Of a stretch of DNA of 64,000 bases, positions 23,096 to 34,298 are shown piece by piece. Every line of letters begins with the position of its first letter. The stretch's first letter is position 1. Origin of the DNA: Lactarius indigo (lineage: Eukaryota; Basidiomycota; Agaricomycetes; Russulales; Russulaceae); the NCBI GenBank assembly GCA_025766275.1, contig JAFKAC010000061.1, forward strand, positions 186,001 through 250,000. Reading direction: 5' to 3'. The notes beneath the pieces were generated by a model, which worked only from the letters and a program-made list of their open reading frames with translations, had not been told where the DNA came from and did no database searches. The position numbers were made by a program, and so were the translations under genes.

Positions 23096-23553
23096 TGTTA
23101 CGGTTGCACGCATTGAACCCTTACTGTACCGGTTGTGACTACGGCGGTAAGGTAGATTAGTCACGGACTCGGGGTTTACGAAGGAGTTAGGTGTTTGCAG
23201 ATGACTCGATCCTAGTACAGGTAGTAGTAGTATTAGGATTGCGGTACTTACGCGATACGTCGGACGCTACAATACTGTGACTCATAGCAGCGCTTGAAAG
23301 CCTGCTCTTCTTGTATTTAAGGTAGCTGTGGAAGACCAAGACACGCCATCTTGGTCTTCTTCAATCGTCACTTCTTGCCTTCTCTCTTTCGAACTATTCG
23401 CTTCACCTTTCAAGGGAAGCCGTCTATAATTCACTAGTGTCTTCGAACATCTAGAACTTGCCTTCGTGCCATACGCCATCGGGCGTGATTAGCTAAGTCA
23501 CAAAGTCGCCTTCTCAAAAGCTCAAGTCGAGCTAACGTCGTGACGGCGTTACA
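23096..23553 (+). repeat. Gypsy B1 3' LTR
   Basis: Same length (458) as the 5' LTR with three single-base differences, each at a CpG in one of the two copies. Confidence 0.93.
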
Positions 23554-24083
23554 CTTGCCCTATCAAGCTTAGAGGTTATTGGGTTCCTTTGTACAGACTT
23601 TACGGGCCTACGTGCCTATCTTCTGATTACTGTGTACGTTCTGATTGGCTGATGTGTTTACGCTGACTGATACGATACTGAGGGCCTTATGCCATTGGTT
23701 GTACTTATCTATGACTCGGTATGACTCAGTACAATACTAGGGTTGCTGTGTTTGGATCTGACTGTGAACTTTATTGTGTACTAGTATATAGGTAGTACGC
23801 TGGGACGGAGCATTCCCCAGCTTGAGTTCTTTGTATCCTCCTACCCTTCAATAGGACTTCAAGCTTTCCCTTCCTTTGTGACTTATTGCTTGCCTCCCAT
23901 CTCTCTTTTGGTTGACGGCTGTTCAACTCTTTCCTCTTATTCCCTGATTATCTCATCAGGAGGTGACCCTTGTCTGACTACTAAGGGGACGCTTTAGCAG
24001 TTCGGCTCGTTCCACGAGTAGTAGTCACGTGCCAACACCCGTTTTCGGTCCAAGTCGGACAATACGTCAGTAGGAACGTAACA

Positions 24084-24203
24084 CTTCGTGTGGTCTGGGG
24101 AGTTGGCAATTAGCTTCTCTATGCCAGATATCACAGAGGTAAGGATGCCAGCGATTTGCTGGGGAGTGATGGGGGGGGCAGGGGGTTTGGGTTTAGGGGG
24201 CAT
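24084..24203 (-). pseudogene. LINE ORF1, N-terminal 40 codons
   Basis: ATG (plus-strand 24201-24203) starts MPPKPKPPAPPITPQQ and the frame continues to SPDHTK at the solo LTR E border. It resumes at 15566 with DVKTSLNTFL once one target-repeat copy is removed. The element's 5' end (24235) lies only about 33 bases upstream. Confidence 0.7.
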
Positions 24204-24235
24204 GGTGGTGGTAGGAAGGAAAGGAGTTTTTCTAC

Positions 24236-26964
24236 CAACCATATTTCTGAGGAGGCCAATCATTTGGCGGTGCAGCACAAGCACGATGGAGCTACATCTG
24301 GCAAAGGGAAGCAACCCCAGAGCCAGGATGAAGCAATGGCAGCAATGCAAGGGGACAGTGGAAAGAAGCAGAGGAAAGGCAAGTGCCACAATTGCAGCAA
24401 ACTGGGTCACTGGGCACATGAGTGCTGTTCACTGAAGAAGGACACCCAGTCCAATCAAAATCAAATCAGTCCAACTCATCCAGGCAGTCTAGCCAACTGC
24501 TGACATACCAGAATGCCACAAAGCTCAAGAAGAAGTCAGTTGGATCAGCCAATGTTGTGGTGATCCCTGAAGACAATGCCAGCACAGAGGGCTGGACGTC
24601 TGTTGAGCCAGACAGATGCTGGTCAGCTGTGTTCACCAGGGATGTCTTCAAGATACCAGAAAGCCAAGTTGTCACCCCTCAAGAGTGCAAAGAAGCAGGG
24701 GTGAGCACTGCATTGTCTGGCAGGCTTGCAGCAGCTGCTATCACACAGATGGAGGCGGCAAGACCCACCCATGTAGAACTCTATGATTCTGGCTCTATGC
24801 ACCACATTTCACCCTATTGTGACTATTTCTTGACTTACCGACCACTCGAGCATCTGGTTTTCTTGAATGTGGCCAACAGCCAGCAGTTCCCAGCTGTGGG
24901 CACTGGAAGTATGGTGGTCAGCACGCTGAACAGAAATGGCAAATCTGAGCTTATGCTTGAGAATGTTCTGCATGCACCATCCATCAGCTACACCCTGGTA
25001 TCTCTTGGGGCACTTGACAGCCTGGGCTACCACATTGCAATTGGTGAGGGGCATCTTGAGATTGAGTCCAGTGCAGGAGAACACCTTGCGAGCATTGCAC
25101 ACACTCCACATGGACTGTACCATGTTGTGCATGAGTGCAAAGGCGGTTATGCTGTGGAGATTGTCAGCATCATGGAACTTCACAGGTACATGGGGAATAT
25201 CGCACCTGCTACTGCCCACAAACTCATCGAGGACCAACTTGTCACCAGCATCATGCTTCACCCAAATTTGCAGGAGGAGCACTGTGATGCATGTCTCTAT
25301 GCCTGTGCCACCCATCAGCCCATCCCCAAGATACATATCAGCCCACAGGCCAAGAATTTTGGTGACAAGATACATACCAACATCTGGGGCCCCGCTCCCA
25401 TAGCAACCCAGACAGGACAGCACTACTTCATCACCTTCACCAATGACATGACCCAGTACACTGTCACCTACCTCCTTGCAGAAAAGAGTGCCACCTTTGT
25501 GAACTACTGCCAGTTTGAGGTGTGGGTGTGAACCCAGAACCACTGCACTGCAATCAAGGTCTTGTGATCAGACCACAGCAGCGAGTACCTGAGTGACGTG
25601 TTCAGCAAGCATCTCGTGGACACCAGTACAGTGCGCAGACTCACCGTCCATGATTCCCCCCAGCTTAATGGCGTTGCCGAGCACCTCAACCATACCCTGG
25701 TCGAGAAAGTGCATGCCCTCTTGCACACCACTGGTCTTCCCCAGAGCTTGTGGGGGGAGGCTCTCCATCACTCCACCTGGCTGAAGAACCGCACTTCTAT
25801 GTGGGCACTGGGTGGTGGTACTCCCTGGCAGGTGCTGTACAGCTCGCCTCCTGACTTGTCCAGGCTGAAACACTTTGGGGACCCTGTTTGGGTGCACAAC
25901 CTGAATGGCTCCAAGCTAGACCCAAGGGCTTGCAAAGGGTGCTGGATTGGTTTCGATACTGAGTTGTGTGGCCACCAAGTATACTGGCCCTCAAACAGGT
26001 CAGTAGGCGTCAAACACAACTTGTATTTCGCTGCAGCTGAGTGGCTCAAGGGGGAGAAAATGGATGTACCTATCCCCAAAACTTTGCCTGGCGAGTTGCA
26101 CACCGTGCTGATACCCTTGCTGTTCACGCCACCACTACCTTCAGCACCTCCTCAGCCAGTCCCAGTCCCAGCACCTCTGTCCAGACAGTCGTCATCGTCA
26201 TTGCTGTCATTGCTGTCTGAGGTAGAGTCAATGCTGCCTGAACCAGAGCCAGAATGCACCTCTCATATTTGCAAGCCATCCCACATCATGTGAGAACTCC
26301 AAGCAGGTGTTGGCATCACCTCCATGCATCGCTCAGATCCTGTCATACCTAGAGGAATTTCAGTCCCTGGCAGCTTTGTAGAGGATGAGGGAGAGTCAAT
26401 CAATATGGCGTGGTCTGTTGAAAGCAGCCTACCAACCCTGTGTGAAAATTGGGTCGGAGTTGAAATGGCCTTGGTGGCTGAAACGGCAGATTCCAAAGCT
26501 CTTGAACCTTGCAATCTAGCTGAGGCAAAATGCCAGCCCAACTGGCTGCTCTGGGAGCAGGCCATCCATGAAGAGCTTGCCACTCTCCACGCCACCGGCA
26601 CCTGGTCACTCGAACATGCACCCCCTGGAGCAAACATTATTGGCTTGAAGTGGGTATTTAAGGCCAAGAAGGATGCTTCCAGCAAGGTTGTGCACTACAA
26701 GGCATGCCTTGTGGTGCAGGGTTTCAGCCAAGTTGAGGGGGTGGATTACTTCAACACCTACACCCCTGTTGCTCAGCTTGCATCATTGTGGACGGTCATT
26801 GCAATGGCAAACTGACTTGGGCTGGAGTTACACCAAGTCGACATTAAGGGTGCATACCTCAACAGTGAACTGATGCCTGACAAGGTATTGTATATGCATC
26901 ACCCCCCCAGCTACCACGAAGACACTTCCGGCCGTGTCCTGCACCTCCACAAGTCACTGTACAG
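24236..26964 (+). pseudogene. Copia gag end and pol (zinc knuckle, protease, integrase, start of RT)
   Basis: The frame resumes after the LINE with NHISEEANHLAV and a CCHC knuckle CHNCSKLGHWAHEC (about 24388-24430). A frame change near 24480 follows; copia elements normally use one frame, so this is probably a lesion. Then come protease LYDSGSMHHIS (about 24780), the integrase zinc region (CDACLYA), the integrase core (HTNIWGPAP, SDHSSEYLS, LNGVAEHLNHTLVEK) and the RT start (GLKWVFKAKKDAS, LVVQGFSQVEGVDY). Four in-frame TGA codons occur at 25529, 25565, 26291 and 26813; Arg is usual in relatives at least at 25565 (KVLRSD) and 26813 (ARLGLE). The block is cut at 26964 by gypsy A. Confidence 0.85.
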
Positions 26965-27740
26965 TGTAGCGGTATGACTTATCGCGTACAACTAGACCAA
27001 GGTGAAGGTAAGTGAACTGAACTGGTACACACCCAAGCCTAGCGCGGAGACAAGTCACGCGCCGAACGTACAGTCACAATGGAGAGTAGACACACGTGAG
27101 GACTTTATTCAAGTCCAAAGGTCTGGTGATCACACTGTGGCACGCTGAGTGGAGAACCAAGAGGACAAGTTAACATTGGAGAAGAGTAAGGGAAGTACAG
27201 TGGAATACGCACCTGAGTGGAGAACCAAGAGGACAAGTTGGTTCCACTCAGGACGCTACATGAGGGTTTATATACTATGCTGCGGCTGAGTTTGAATTAC
27301 TACGGAACCTTGTTACTAAAGGTATATGTAATAGTAATGAGTCAGGCGCTGACGCGTTGTGTCTAATAATAGCGTTATCTATTGTGCTGACTGTTGCACA
27401 GTCATTAACGCTGATAGAACAATGACGTGTCCTTATCTATGAGTCACAACCCTATGACAACGTAGTCTAGAACTATCTAGAAGGTTCCCTGCTTATCGTC
27501 CAATGAGAAACTACTATACTAATGAGGAAAGTGCCCTAAAGAGGTAACTCCTAACAAGGAAATTACTATCCCAGGGTCACGTGCGTGTGGGTGCACATGT
27601 TGGCATCACATGACTAACCATCTTATCATATCTAATGATAAGGACTTGGATTCTTTGACATAACGTTGGAGACTCATATCTTTACCAAATAAATCCGTAA
27701 AAATACGGAAAAATAAGGCGAAAATAGAGCGTCCATGACA
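26965..27740 (-). repeat. Gypsy A 3' LTR
   Basis: 776 bases, identical in length to the 5' copy (34208-34298 plus 41983-42672, less one target repeat). It contains a 27-base internal direct repeat (GAGTGGAGAACCAAGAGGAC, about 27150 and 27215). All five differences from the other copy are CpG-type. Confidence 0.92.
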
Positions 27741-27752
27741 TCACCCCCCTCC
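27741..27752 (-). promoter_or_regulatory. Polypurine tract of gypsy A
   Basis: In element orientation GGAGGGGGGTGA lies between the pol stop codon and the 3' LTR, as expected for the plus-strand primer. Confidence 0.8.
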
Positions 27753-30700
27753 TTAAGGGTCGACGTCCGCGTTGGCCAGTGTATCCATATGATGAGCTTG
27801 CCAAGGCAAGGACGCGTAAATAAGAGCCGCTATTTTTCTAGGTGCGCCCGGGTTTGAGGAATGGAATTCCTTAACCGCCTCAGGGGCATGTGCTAGATTT
27901 TTAGCCGGTTCCCAAGTGTCCTCACCCTCACCATATCCTTTCCAACGGACGAGGTACTTAAGAGTACGACCAAAGAGTTTAGAATCTCTTATATGGTCGA
28001 CTTCATACTCTTCTTCTCCCTCGACTGTTACTGGATCGGGTGGTGGAGGCATGAGCCCATTGACTTCGTTTCCCTTGTAAGGAGAAAGGCGGTCTACATG
28101 AAATACATCATGGATCCGTAATGCAGGGGGTAGTGCAAGCTTATAGTCGACGTCACTTATAACTTTAGTGACTTCAAATGGGCCTAGTTGCTTAGGTCCT
28201 AATTTGGACGACTGCTGATGTATCTTTATCTGCTTAACTTGCAACCAGACTTTATCCCCGACGTTGAAGGAGTATGGCTTAGTCCTTTGTTCAACGTCCG
28301 TCTGCATTCGCCTTTTACTTAGGCGTAGAGCCGCTTCTGCATCCTTACGAGCGGAAACTAAGTGCTGAAGGCGCTTGTCGAGCAATGGAATACCCATAGG
28401 TCTACCAGCAGGAATAGTGAAGTCAGGCGTGAAGCCATATAGCAGCTCAAAGGGGGTATGTCCCGTGGCTGAGTTGAGTCTGCTGTTGACTACAAATTCC
28501 GCTGTAGGAAGCAGGTCTGCCCAATCATCCTGCCTCTTACTAATGAACATGCGTAAATATATCTCAACTTCTTGATTTTTACGCTCGACCTGTCCATTAG
28601 CTTGAGGGTGATAGGCTGTGGTTAGACCTGCGTCTATTCCGAGTCGCTTATAGAGGGCACGCATGCTTCGCGCTGCAAATTGGGGTCCCCTATCGCTTAT
28701 GATTTTGCAAGGGATCCCATGCAGGGGGAAGACTTGCTCAAAGTAGATGGATGCCACTCCATCAGCCGTAATCTGAGAGGTCACGGGGAACAGATGAATC
28801 TGTTTGGTGTAATGATCTACGATGTTTAAGATCATATCTTTCCCACGTGACATAGGCAGTGGGCCGATTAAATCGATCCCGACTATTTGCCATGGTCCCT
28901 CAGGAACTTCTTGCGGCTGTATGGTTGCTTTAGGGTGTAGATCTTTGCGATAGCGTTGGCATCGATCACATCCTTCTACATATGAAGCGATAAAGCCTGA
29001 CATGCGTGGCCACCAATAATAGCGACTAACTAGCTCTATGGTCCCATTCTTTCCAGGGTGTCCGGTAGTGACCGAGTCGTGGCATGACTTTACCACGTCC
29101 CTGCGAAGGGCACGGTCGTTCGGGACATATAATTTACCCCGGTGGTAGATGAAACCATCTTCTTCTTCCCACATTAAGATGCCATCTGTGAGAGTTTTAG
29201 GAGCGGTCTTAGAGATACTTTTAAGACCCTCTATTACTTCAGCTTCTCTAATAGATGCAAGCTTAATGCGACTTCCTAAGGAGTCTATTTCGGGGACGAA
29301 GTGCGCTTTAGCGGCAGCTAGGAAATGCTCAGGTTTTAACACCTGGACTTGGCGGTTATCTTCAGAGTCTCGGACTTGGTCTCGTGAGAAACAACTTAAT
29401 GCATCGGCTTGCATAGATTCTCCTTTCTTATAAGTGATTTTGAAGGCGAACCGACTTAAGAATAAGGCCCATCGAGCTTGGCGCCTATTTAAGTCTTTCA
29501 TGGTTGCCCACCATTCCATATTCTTATGGTCGGTGATCACTTCAAAAGAGATGCCTTCGAGGAAATGTCTCCAATCTTCTAAGGCACGGATTAAGCCGAG
29601 CATTTCTCTGTCGTAAATTTCGTAATTGCGTTCTTCTTTGCTCATGGACTGTGAGCGGTATGCAATTGGGTGCCAGAGACCGTCCGGGTACTTCTGAGTT
29701 AAAATACTGCCAGTAGCAAATCCTGAAGCATCTACTTCGACTCTGGTTGGGAGGTTCGGATTGTAGACCTTAAGAATAGGTTCTTGTACGAAACGTTCCT
29801 TCAACAAGTCGAAAGCTTTCTGCTGTTCAGACTGCCAAATCCAAGGAGTGTCTTTCTTAGTAAGGTCATGAAGGGGTCGAGCAATAGTTGCGAAATCCTT
29901 AATGAACCTTCTATAGAAATTGGTGAACCCGATGAATGCTCTAACTTCTTTGAGCGTAGTCGGGGTAGGCCACTCCTTTACTGCAGAGACCTTGCCAGGG
30001 TCCATCTGCACTTCTCCGGGACGGATAATCATCCCCAGATACTCCATTTCTTGCTTCTCAAAATCGCACTTCTCAGGCTTGAGATAGAGGTCGTATTGCT
30101 CTAACCGTGTTAACACCTCACGTACTATCTTGCGATGGTGTTTAAGGTTATTGCTATAGATGAGAATATCATCCATATATACAGCGACCTCCCCTTGTGC
30201 GATAAGATCGGCAAAGACGGCGTTCATTAGGGCTTGGAAAGTGGCGGGGCTATTAGTCATGCCGAAGTACATGACTTTAGGTTCGTATAGACCCCTATTG
30301 GTAACAATGGCACCTTTCCATTCATCGCCTTCTTTGATGCGGATGTTGTGATATCCCCATCGAACGTCGAACTTAGTGAAGTAATGAGCTCCCTTAAGCC
30401 TATTGATAATGTCGGCAGCGAGTGGAAGTGGGTATCGGTTCTTAATAGTAATTTTGTTAAGACGCCGATAGTCCTGGACCAGACGGAGCTTGCCGTCCTT
30501 TTTCTTTATAAAGAACACTGGGGATGCCATTGGTGACTTAGATGGCACTAAATATCCTTTCCCTATGTGTTCATCTAAGAATTTGTCCAATTCTACTTGC
30601 TCGCTGGGTGACATGGGGTACGTCTTGACCTTCCAGTGTTTTACAGCATCTGGTTCTAGGTCTATGGCGTGGTCCCATGGCTGATGCTCGGGGAGTCTCT

Positions 30701-31635
30701 GGGATTCTTCCTCAGAGAAGACTTTTGCGAAGTCACGATAGTGTTCAGGGACCATCTCTTCGAAGGTTTTCTTAGGTTTGGAGGTTATCGCTTTCTCGGC
30801 AATCTGCTGAGAGTACGTGAAACCAGCCAAACAGAAAACTTCGTCGGAGACTGTGTCCAACACTTTTTCCACAAGGAGACGGTGGCGTTCCATACGGTTC
30901 GCCATAATGCGCGTCACCTCTATCTTTATCTCCGGTGCAGCTATTTCAGCGCTGGAGTTGAGACGCATTGTGCCTTCCTGCCAATCTATGTGCGGGTTCC
31001 GATGTCTTAGCCAGGGCAGTCCCAATATAACTCGTTCTGGGCCTAGTGAAGTGACCATAAAGTCGAACTTTTCTGCACTAGGGCCGACTTTGAGAACGAG
31101 TGTTACTTTATGGGTAATACTGCCGGCTTCATTGAGCGTCCCGTCTATGTTATAGAGGGTGATGGGATGCTCTAGTGGAACTTGCAACATTTTGTGGCGG
31201 TCAGCGTACTTCTTGTCCAGGAACAACGAAGTTGCTCCGGAATCTACCATGGCTGCTACTTTTACAGTACGATGACGTCCTTGTAATTCAACAGAAATAT
31301 GAAAATGAGATCTGCTATCTTTTGTTTTGGGAATGATACATGAAGAAAGCGCTGCATCAGAAGTCATCACTTGCGACGCTGCTACAAATTGTGGAGCAAT
31401 CGGAACACTAATACTATTGTTCATCTCCGAGGCAGATGTAGATGTAGAATCAGAACAGGAAGCCGAGACATTACTACTATCAACTTTACAGGCAGAAACA
31501 GAATGGTACGTAGGAATTACAGATTGGTCCAAGTCCGAAACGAGGCGAGATCGTAGGCATATCTTGCAACTACATGAAGCCGAGTCAGCCGTATCTGTTT
31601 TACAGGGGGAGTCCGCAGCTATGACTACCCCTGGA
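27753..31635 (-). CDS. Gypsy A Pol
   Basis: The frame is open from the gag stop region to a TAA at 27753. Seen in order: protease MVDSGATSLFLDKKY, reverse transcriptase EVAVYMDDILIYS, RNase H VEVDASGFATGSILTQ, integrase zinc finger (HPGKNGTIELVSRYYWWP, CDRCQR), the DDE core (GIDLIGPLP, IISDRGPQFAA, NGQVERKNQEVEI) and the chromodomain (YEVDHIRDSKLFG, LVRWKGYGEGEDTWEP). About 1,290 codons are open with no nonsense codon. It has no convincing ATG start near the gag end, and its frame lies -1 relative to gag, so it is probably made as a Gag-Pol fusion; the gag end reads GCT TTT TAG, a T5 run that could allow a slip. Confidence 0.9.
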
Positions 31636-31636
31636 T

Positions 31637-33013
31637 CTAAAAAGCCGCCTTAAGAGCGTTGATTTGCTCTTGCTGTGCGGTGAGTGCCGCCAATAACTTT
31701 GTCACGTCTGCCTGGGACGTATTGGCTTTGGGCGGTGCGGGAGTACTTGATTGGGCGGTGGAAGCCGCCGACTGACTAGAAGAAGGTTGGGAGGGGGTCT
31801 CCTCACTACTGGCCGCAGCTTTCGCTTTGGCGGGTTTCCCCATAAATTTGAGCATGCAGACGGGTGCCCTATGTCCGACCTTTTGACAATGGTGGCACAT
31901 GTCGCGTTCGTGTTTTCCGTCCTTCTTTGAGTGGTCCTTAGAACCACACCCGTAACACTTGCCTTGCATGTGTTTTTGATAGTCTTGCTGGGTCTTTCCG
32001 CTGGCTGCGGGCTTGCTCGTGCCGGATCCCTGCTGACGTGATGCGTCTACTTGCATCGCGTCTGGGTCGGACTGCTTGCCTACAGGCAGGATCGACTGGC
32101 TAGACGAACCGCCCTTCTTCTCCGAGTCCCTCTGTCTCAGTCGCTGATCTAGCAACTGTGAGACCTGCTTGAGGTCGTCGAAGTCGACGTGGGCCTTGTC
32201 CGTCAAGGCTAAGGCATCTTTTACGCGGTCCGAGAGACCGTCGTAGAAGCGGGTGCGGAGGTCTGCTTTTGACCATCCAGTCTGTCCAGAGTATTGTTCG
32301 AACACGGATCGGTACTCTGCAACCGATCCGCGGCCCTGTTTTGTCTTCTTCAGCTGCTCCCTCGCTGTTTCTGTGGTGTTGAGGGGCGAGAACCGTCGGT
32401 TAAACTCTTTGACGAATTCGTCCCAAGAGCTACCGAACGGGATGTTGTTCGACTGAAGTTGTTCGAGGTAAGGGAGAGCCCATGACTTGGCTTCCCCTTC
32501 CATGAGGTTAAGAACCGCCATAATCCAGCGGTCCTCTGCCCGGAAGTACATGCCCTGGGCCGGGTCCCAGGTGTTCATAGCGTCCTGCTGTGAGCCTGCC
32601 CAATTATGGAAGGCTGCAAGGAAGTGACGGGCATCTGTAGAATTGCCTTTCCCATCCCATGCTTTGGGGCGGGCCACTACTTCCTTGTGTTTGGTGCTGG
32701 GCTTGGCCGCAGTTGCTGAAACTTGTGCGGTCAAGTCCGTAACTTTTTGCGTAAGTATGCCGACTACCTGGCCTAGATCACTGATAAGGCGAAGGCAGTC
32801 GTTGAGAGTTGGGGGCGGAGCAGGAGCTGTGGGTGTAGTTGGAGCGGCGGCGGCGGCAGACATCTTATCTAACTCGTCTTGTCTCTTTCTTTCCTCATAC
32901 TTTTTGATCGACTCCCGTCTGTCTTCGATGAGGCGAAGCTGTTCATCTTCGTTGAAGTCGTCCCAGTTGTCGAAGTTCTTGATCCACTCTTTTTCTTCTT
33001 TAGAGAGGATCAT
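31637..33013 (-). CDS. Gypsy A Gag
   Basis: A 458-residue frame starting at ATG (MILSKEEKEWIKNFDNW). After a charged N-terminus and an Ala/Pro linker comes the retrotransposon Gag core (PKAWDGKGNSTDARHFLAAF, EAKSWALPYLEQLQ, DEFVKEFNRRFSP). Then a Cys/His region CYGCGSKDH and a canonical CCHC knuckle CHHCQKVGHRAPVC near residue 380 follow, for RNA packaging. The C-terminus is Ser/Gln-rich and ends ALKAAF. It overlaps the upstream open frame by 14 bases. Confidence 0.85.
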   Translation of the reverse strand: MILSKEEKEWIKNFDNWDDFNEDEQLRLIEDRRESIKKYEERKRQDELDKMSAAAAAPTTPTAPAPPPTLNDCLRLISDLGQVVGILTQKVTDLTAQVSATAAKPSTKHKEVVARPKAWDGKGNSTDARHFLAAFHNWAGSQQDAMNTWDPAQGMYFRAEDRWIMAVLNLMEGEAKSWALPYLEQLQSNNIPFGSSWDEFVKEFNRRFSPLNTTETAREQLKKTKQGRGSVAEYRSVFEQYSGQTGWSKADLRTRFYDGLSDRVKDALALTDKAHVDFDDLKQVSQLLDQRLRQRDSEKKGGSSSQSILPVGKQSDPDAMQVDASRQQGSGTSKPAASGKTQQDYQKHMQGKCYGCGSKDHSKKDGKHERDMCHHCQKVGHRAPVCMLKFMGKPAKAKAAASSEETPSQPSSSQSAASTAQSSTPAPPKANTSQADVTKLLAALTAQQEQINALKAAF

Positions 33014-33689
33014 TCTGTACTTGGACGTTACTCCTGTGGGATACTGAGCTTGAGCTTGCGCTGCTCTCTGCTTCCCTTTGGGAGCTATCGTGGGAGTGGA
33101 CGGATGGGGGAGGAGAAAGTTCGGGGACTAAAGCTGCCGCGAAGGCGATCAGCTGAGGGACGGTGAAAGGGGTGCCTGCAACAAGGCCAAATGCTCCGTG
33201 AAGTTCTAGGAGGGCGAAACGGAAGTCTCTGTCGTAATAGATGGCGCGGACGTATGCTTCCGCGTCGTTTTGTGGTTTGCCTTCTAGAGAGAACCTGTAG
33301 TGGACTTCTTCACCAGCAAAGACTTCTTGCTGATAAACTACAGGGGGTGCTTGGGGGTCATCAAAGAGTGTCTCGTTGGAGGAGGAGTGCGCCGAATGGT
33401 AAGAGTGTTCCGAAGCTGCTGTCGGAGTGGGAGATGTGAAACGAGGTGAAGGGATAGGATCAGAGGACGATTGACCTGCTCCCTGAACGTGTAGCGATGC
33501 CGAAGCAGAGGCTGAGTTTGGAGTGAAATATGAACGTGGGGGTGAAGGGGGCGCTGGGACAGGGAGTATCGTTTCCTGTCTCCTCCTAAAGAGACGTCGA
33601 AGACGCTGACGAATGTTCGCAAATATGCGAGGCAGTTTGGAAATGGAAGGTGGTATAATGTGACGACGTGTTACGACGACCGCAGAACG
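33000..33689 (-). CDS. Gypsy A upstream open frame (pre-gag), no ATG
   Basis: On the minus strand 229 codons are open from just after a TAG (33692) to TAA at 33000. The product would be basic at first (QRLRRLFRRRQE), then Ser/Pro-rich, then a more ordered block (VFAGEEVHYRFSLEGK, AYVRAIYYDRDFRFALLE, PFTVPQLIAFAAALVPE). Composition and hydrophobic pattern look like real protein. There is no ATG in the frame, so it may be joined by splicing from the leader, or be the eroded N-terminal part of Gag. No family is recognised. Confidence 0.5.
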   Translation of the reverse strand, partial: RSAVVVTRRHIIPPSISKLPRIFANIRQRLRRLFRRRQETILPVPAPPSPPRSYFTPNSASASASLHVQGAGQSSSDPIPSPRFTSPTPTAASEHSYHSAHSSSNETLFDDPQAPPVVYQQEVFAGEEVHYRFSLEGKPQNDAEAYVRAIYYDRDFRFALLELHGAFGLVAGTPFTVPQLIAFAAALVPELSPPPSVHSHDSSQREAESSASSSSVSHRSNVQVQNDPL

Positions 33690-34207
33690 CTAAGTCGAAG
33701 GTGATTGGAGAGTCCGATCAAGCAAGACCAATACACAGTGGTGTTTCACACTGCGCGAGGCTGCGGCGATAACGGAACACTCAGGAATGGGGTAATGAAT
33801 TTGTGCAAGAACACAAGGCTGTCTGCCGCAGTCTCCTCGACCTGTTGGCTGCCTCTCACGCCGAAGCGCTCTCAAACTTTTCTGTTTACTTCGTGTACAG
33901 CTGTCGCAGGCTAGGCCTGGCAGGCTTCTCTTCCACTTGCAGCTTATCTGGCGTGGTGACCAGTTCTGCAAGCAGTACCCAAACGTTCTACTGATGACCA
34001 GATAGAACGCCTATAGGCAAGCACAATCTATGCCGACTTTACGGACAATAGAGTTGTACCAAGATAGCGCAGATTCTGCGTACGAAGGTCCACAGGCAAA
34101 GAGTGAGGTGTGTGACACAAGGGACTTGTGGTCGTCAACCACCTAGAAAGGAAGGTAGAAAACGCCGGTAAGATAGAAGGGGCGTGTGACGAAAGAACTT
34201 GTCCTAA
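33690..34207 (-). other. Gypsy A leader
   Basis: Untranslated leader between the 5' LTR (internal edge at 34208) and the pre-gag frame. The first bases after the LTR in element orientation are TTAGGACAAG; no match to a tRNA 3' end is obvious to me, so the primer is undetermined. Confidence 0.5.
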
Positions 34208-34298
34208 TGTAGCGGTATGACTTATCGCGTACAACTAGACCAAGGTGAAGGTAAGTGAACTGAACTGGTACACACCCAAGCCTAGCGCGGAGACAAGT

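Larger units (their letters stand above)
15854..23553 (+). mobile_element. Ty3/gypsy chromovirus, family B, copy B1
   Basis: A 7,700-base element has LTRs of 458 bases at each end, TGTTACGG...GTTACA borders, and the 5-bp target duplication CTTGC (15849-15853 and 23554-23558). It carries gag, pol (protease, RT, RNase H, integrase, chromodomain) and a third coding region. The two LTRs differ at only three places by eye, so the insertion is young. A single TGA at 20461 breaks pol. Confidence 0.93.
15572..24083 (+). mobile_element. Solo LTR, family E, copy 1 (split by gypsy B1)
   Basis: The two parts, 15572-15853 and 23559-24083, add up to 807 bases. This is exactly the length of the uninterrupted copy at 47398-48204, and they match it throughout. 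It starts TGTAAC and ends GTAACA. The flanking 5-bp repeat is CTTCA on the left and CTTCG on the right; the single mismatch is a CpG-type change. It sits in LINE ORF1 and the ORF reads through in phase when it is removed. Confidence 0.85.
14269..24235 (-). mobile_element. Non-LTR (LINE) element carrying only ORF1, with nested insertion
   Basis: In minus orientation the element has about 33 bases of leader, one long ORF1, a short 3' region of about 140 bases and a 3' poly(A) tail (T run at 14270-14284 on the plus strand). It is flanked by the 11-bp target duplication CAACCATATTT. Own length is about 1.45 kb; the rest is the solo LTR E with gypsy B1 inside. A second ORF with endonuclease and reverse transcriptase, which an autonomous LINE needs, is absent, so the copy is non-autonomous. 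Confidence 0.8.

Noticed and set aside
15572..24083. Treating this span as one large LTR element with B1 as its internal region
   Set aside because: The two flanking parts are halves of one LTR, not two LTRs, and B1 has its own LTRs and target duplication.
24809..25543. 244-codon minus-strand frame
   Set aside because: Antisense to the copia protease/integrase region.
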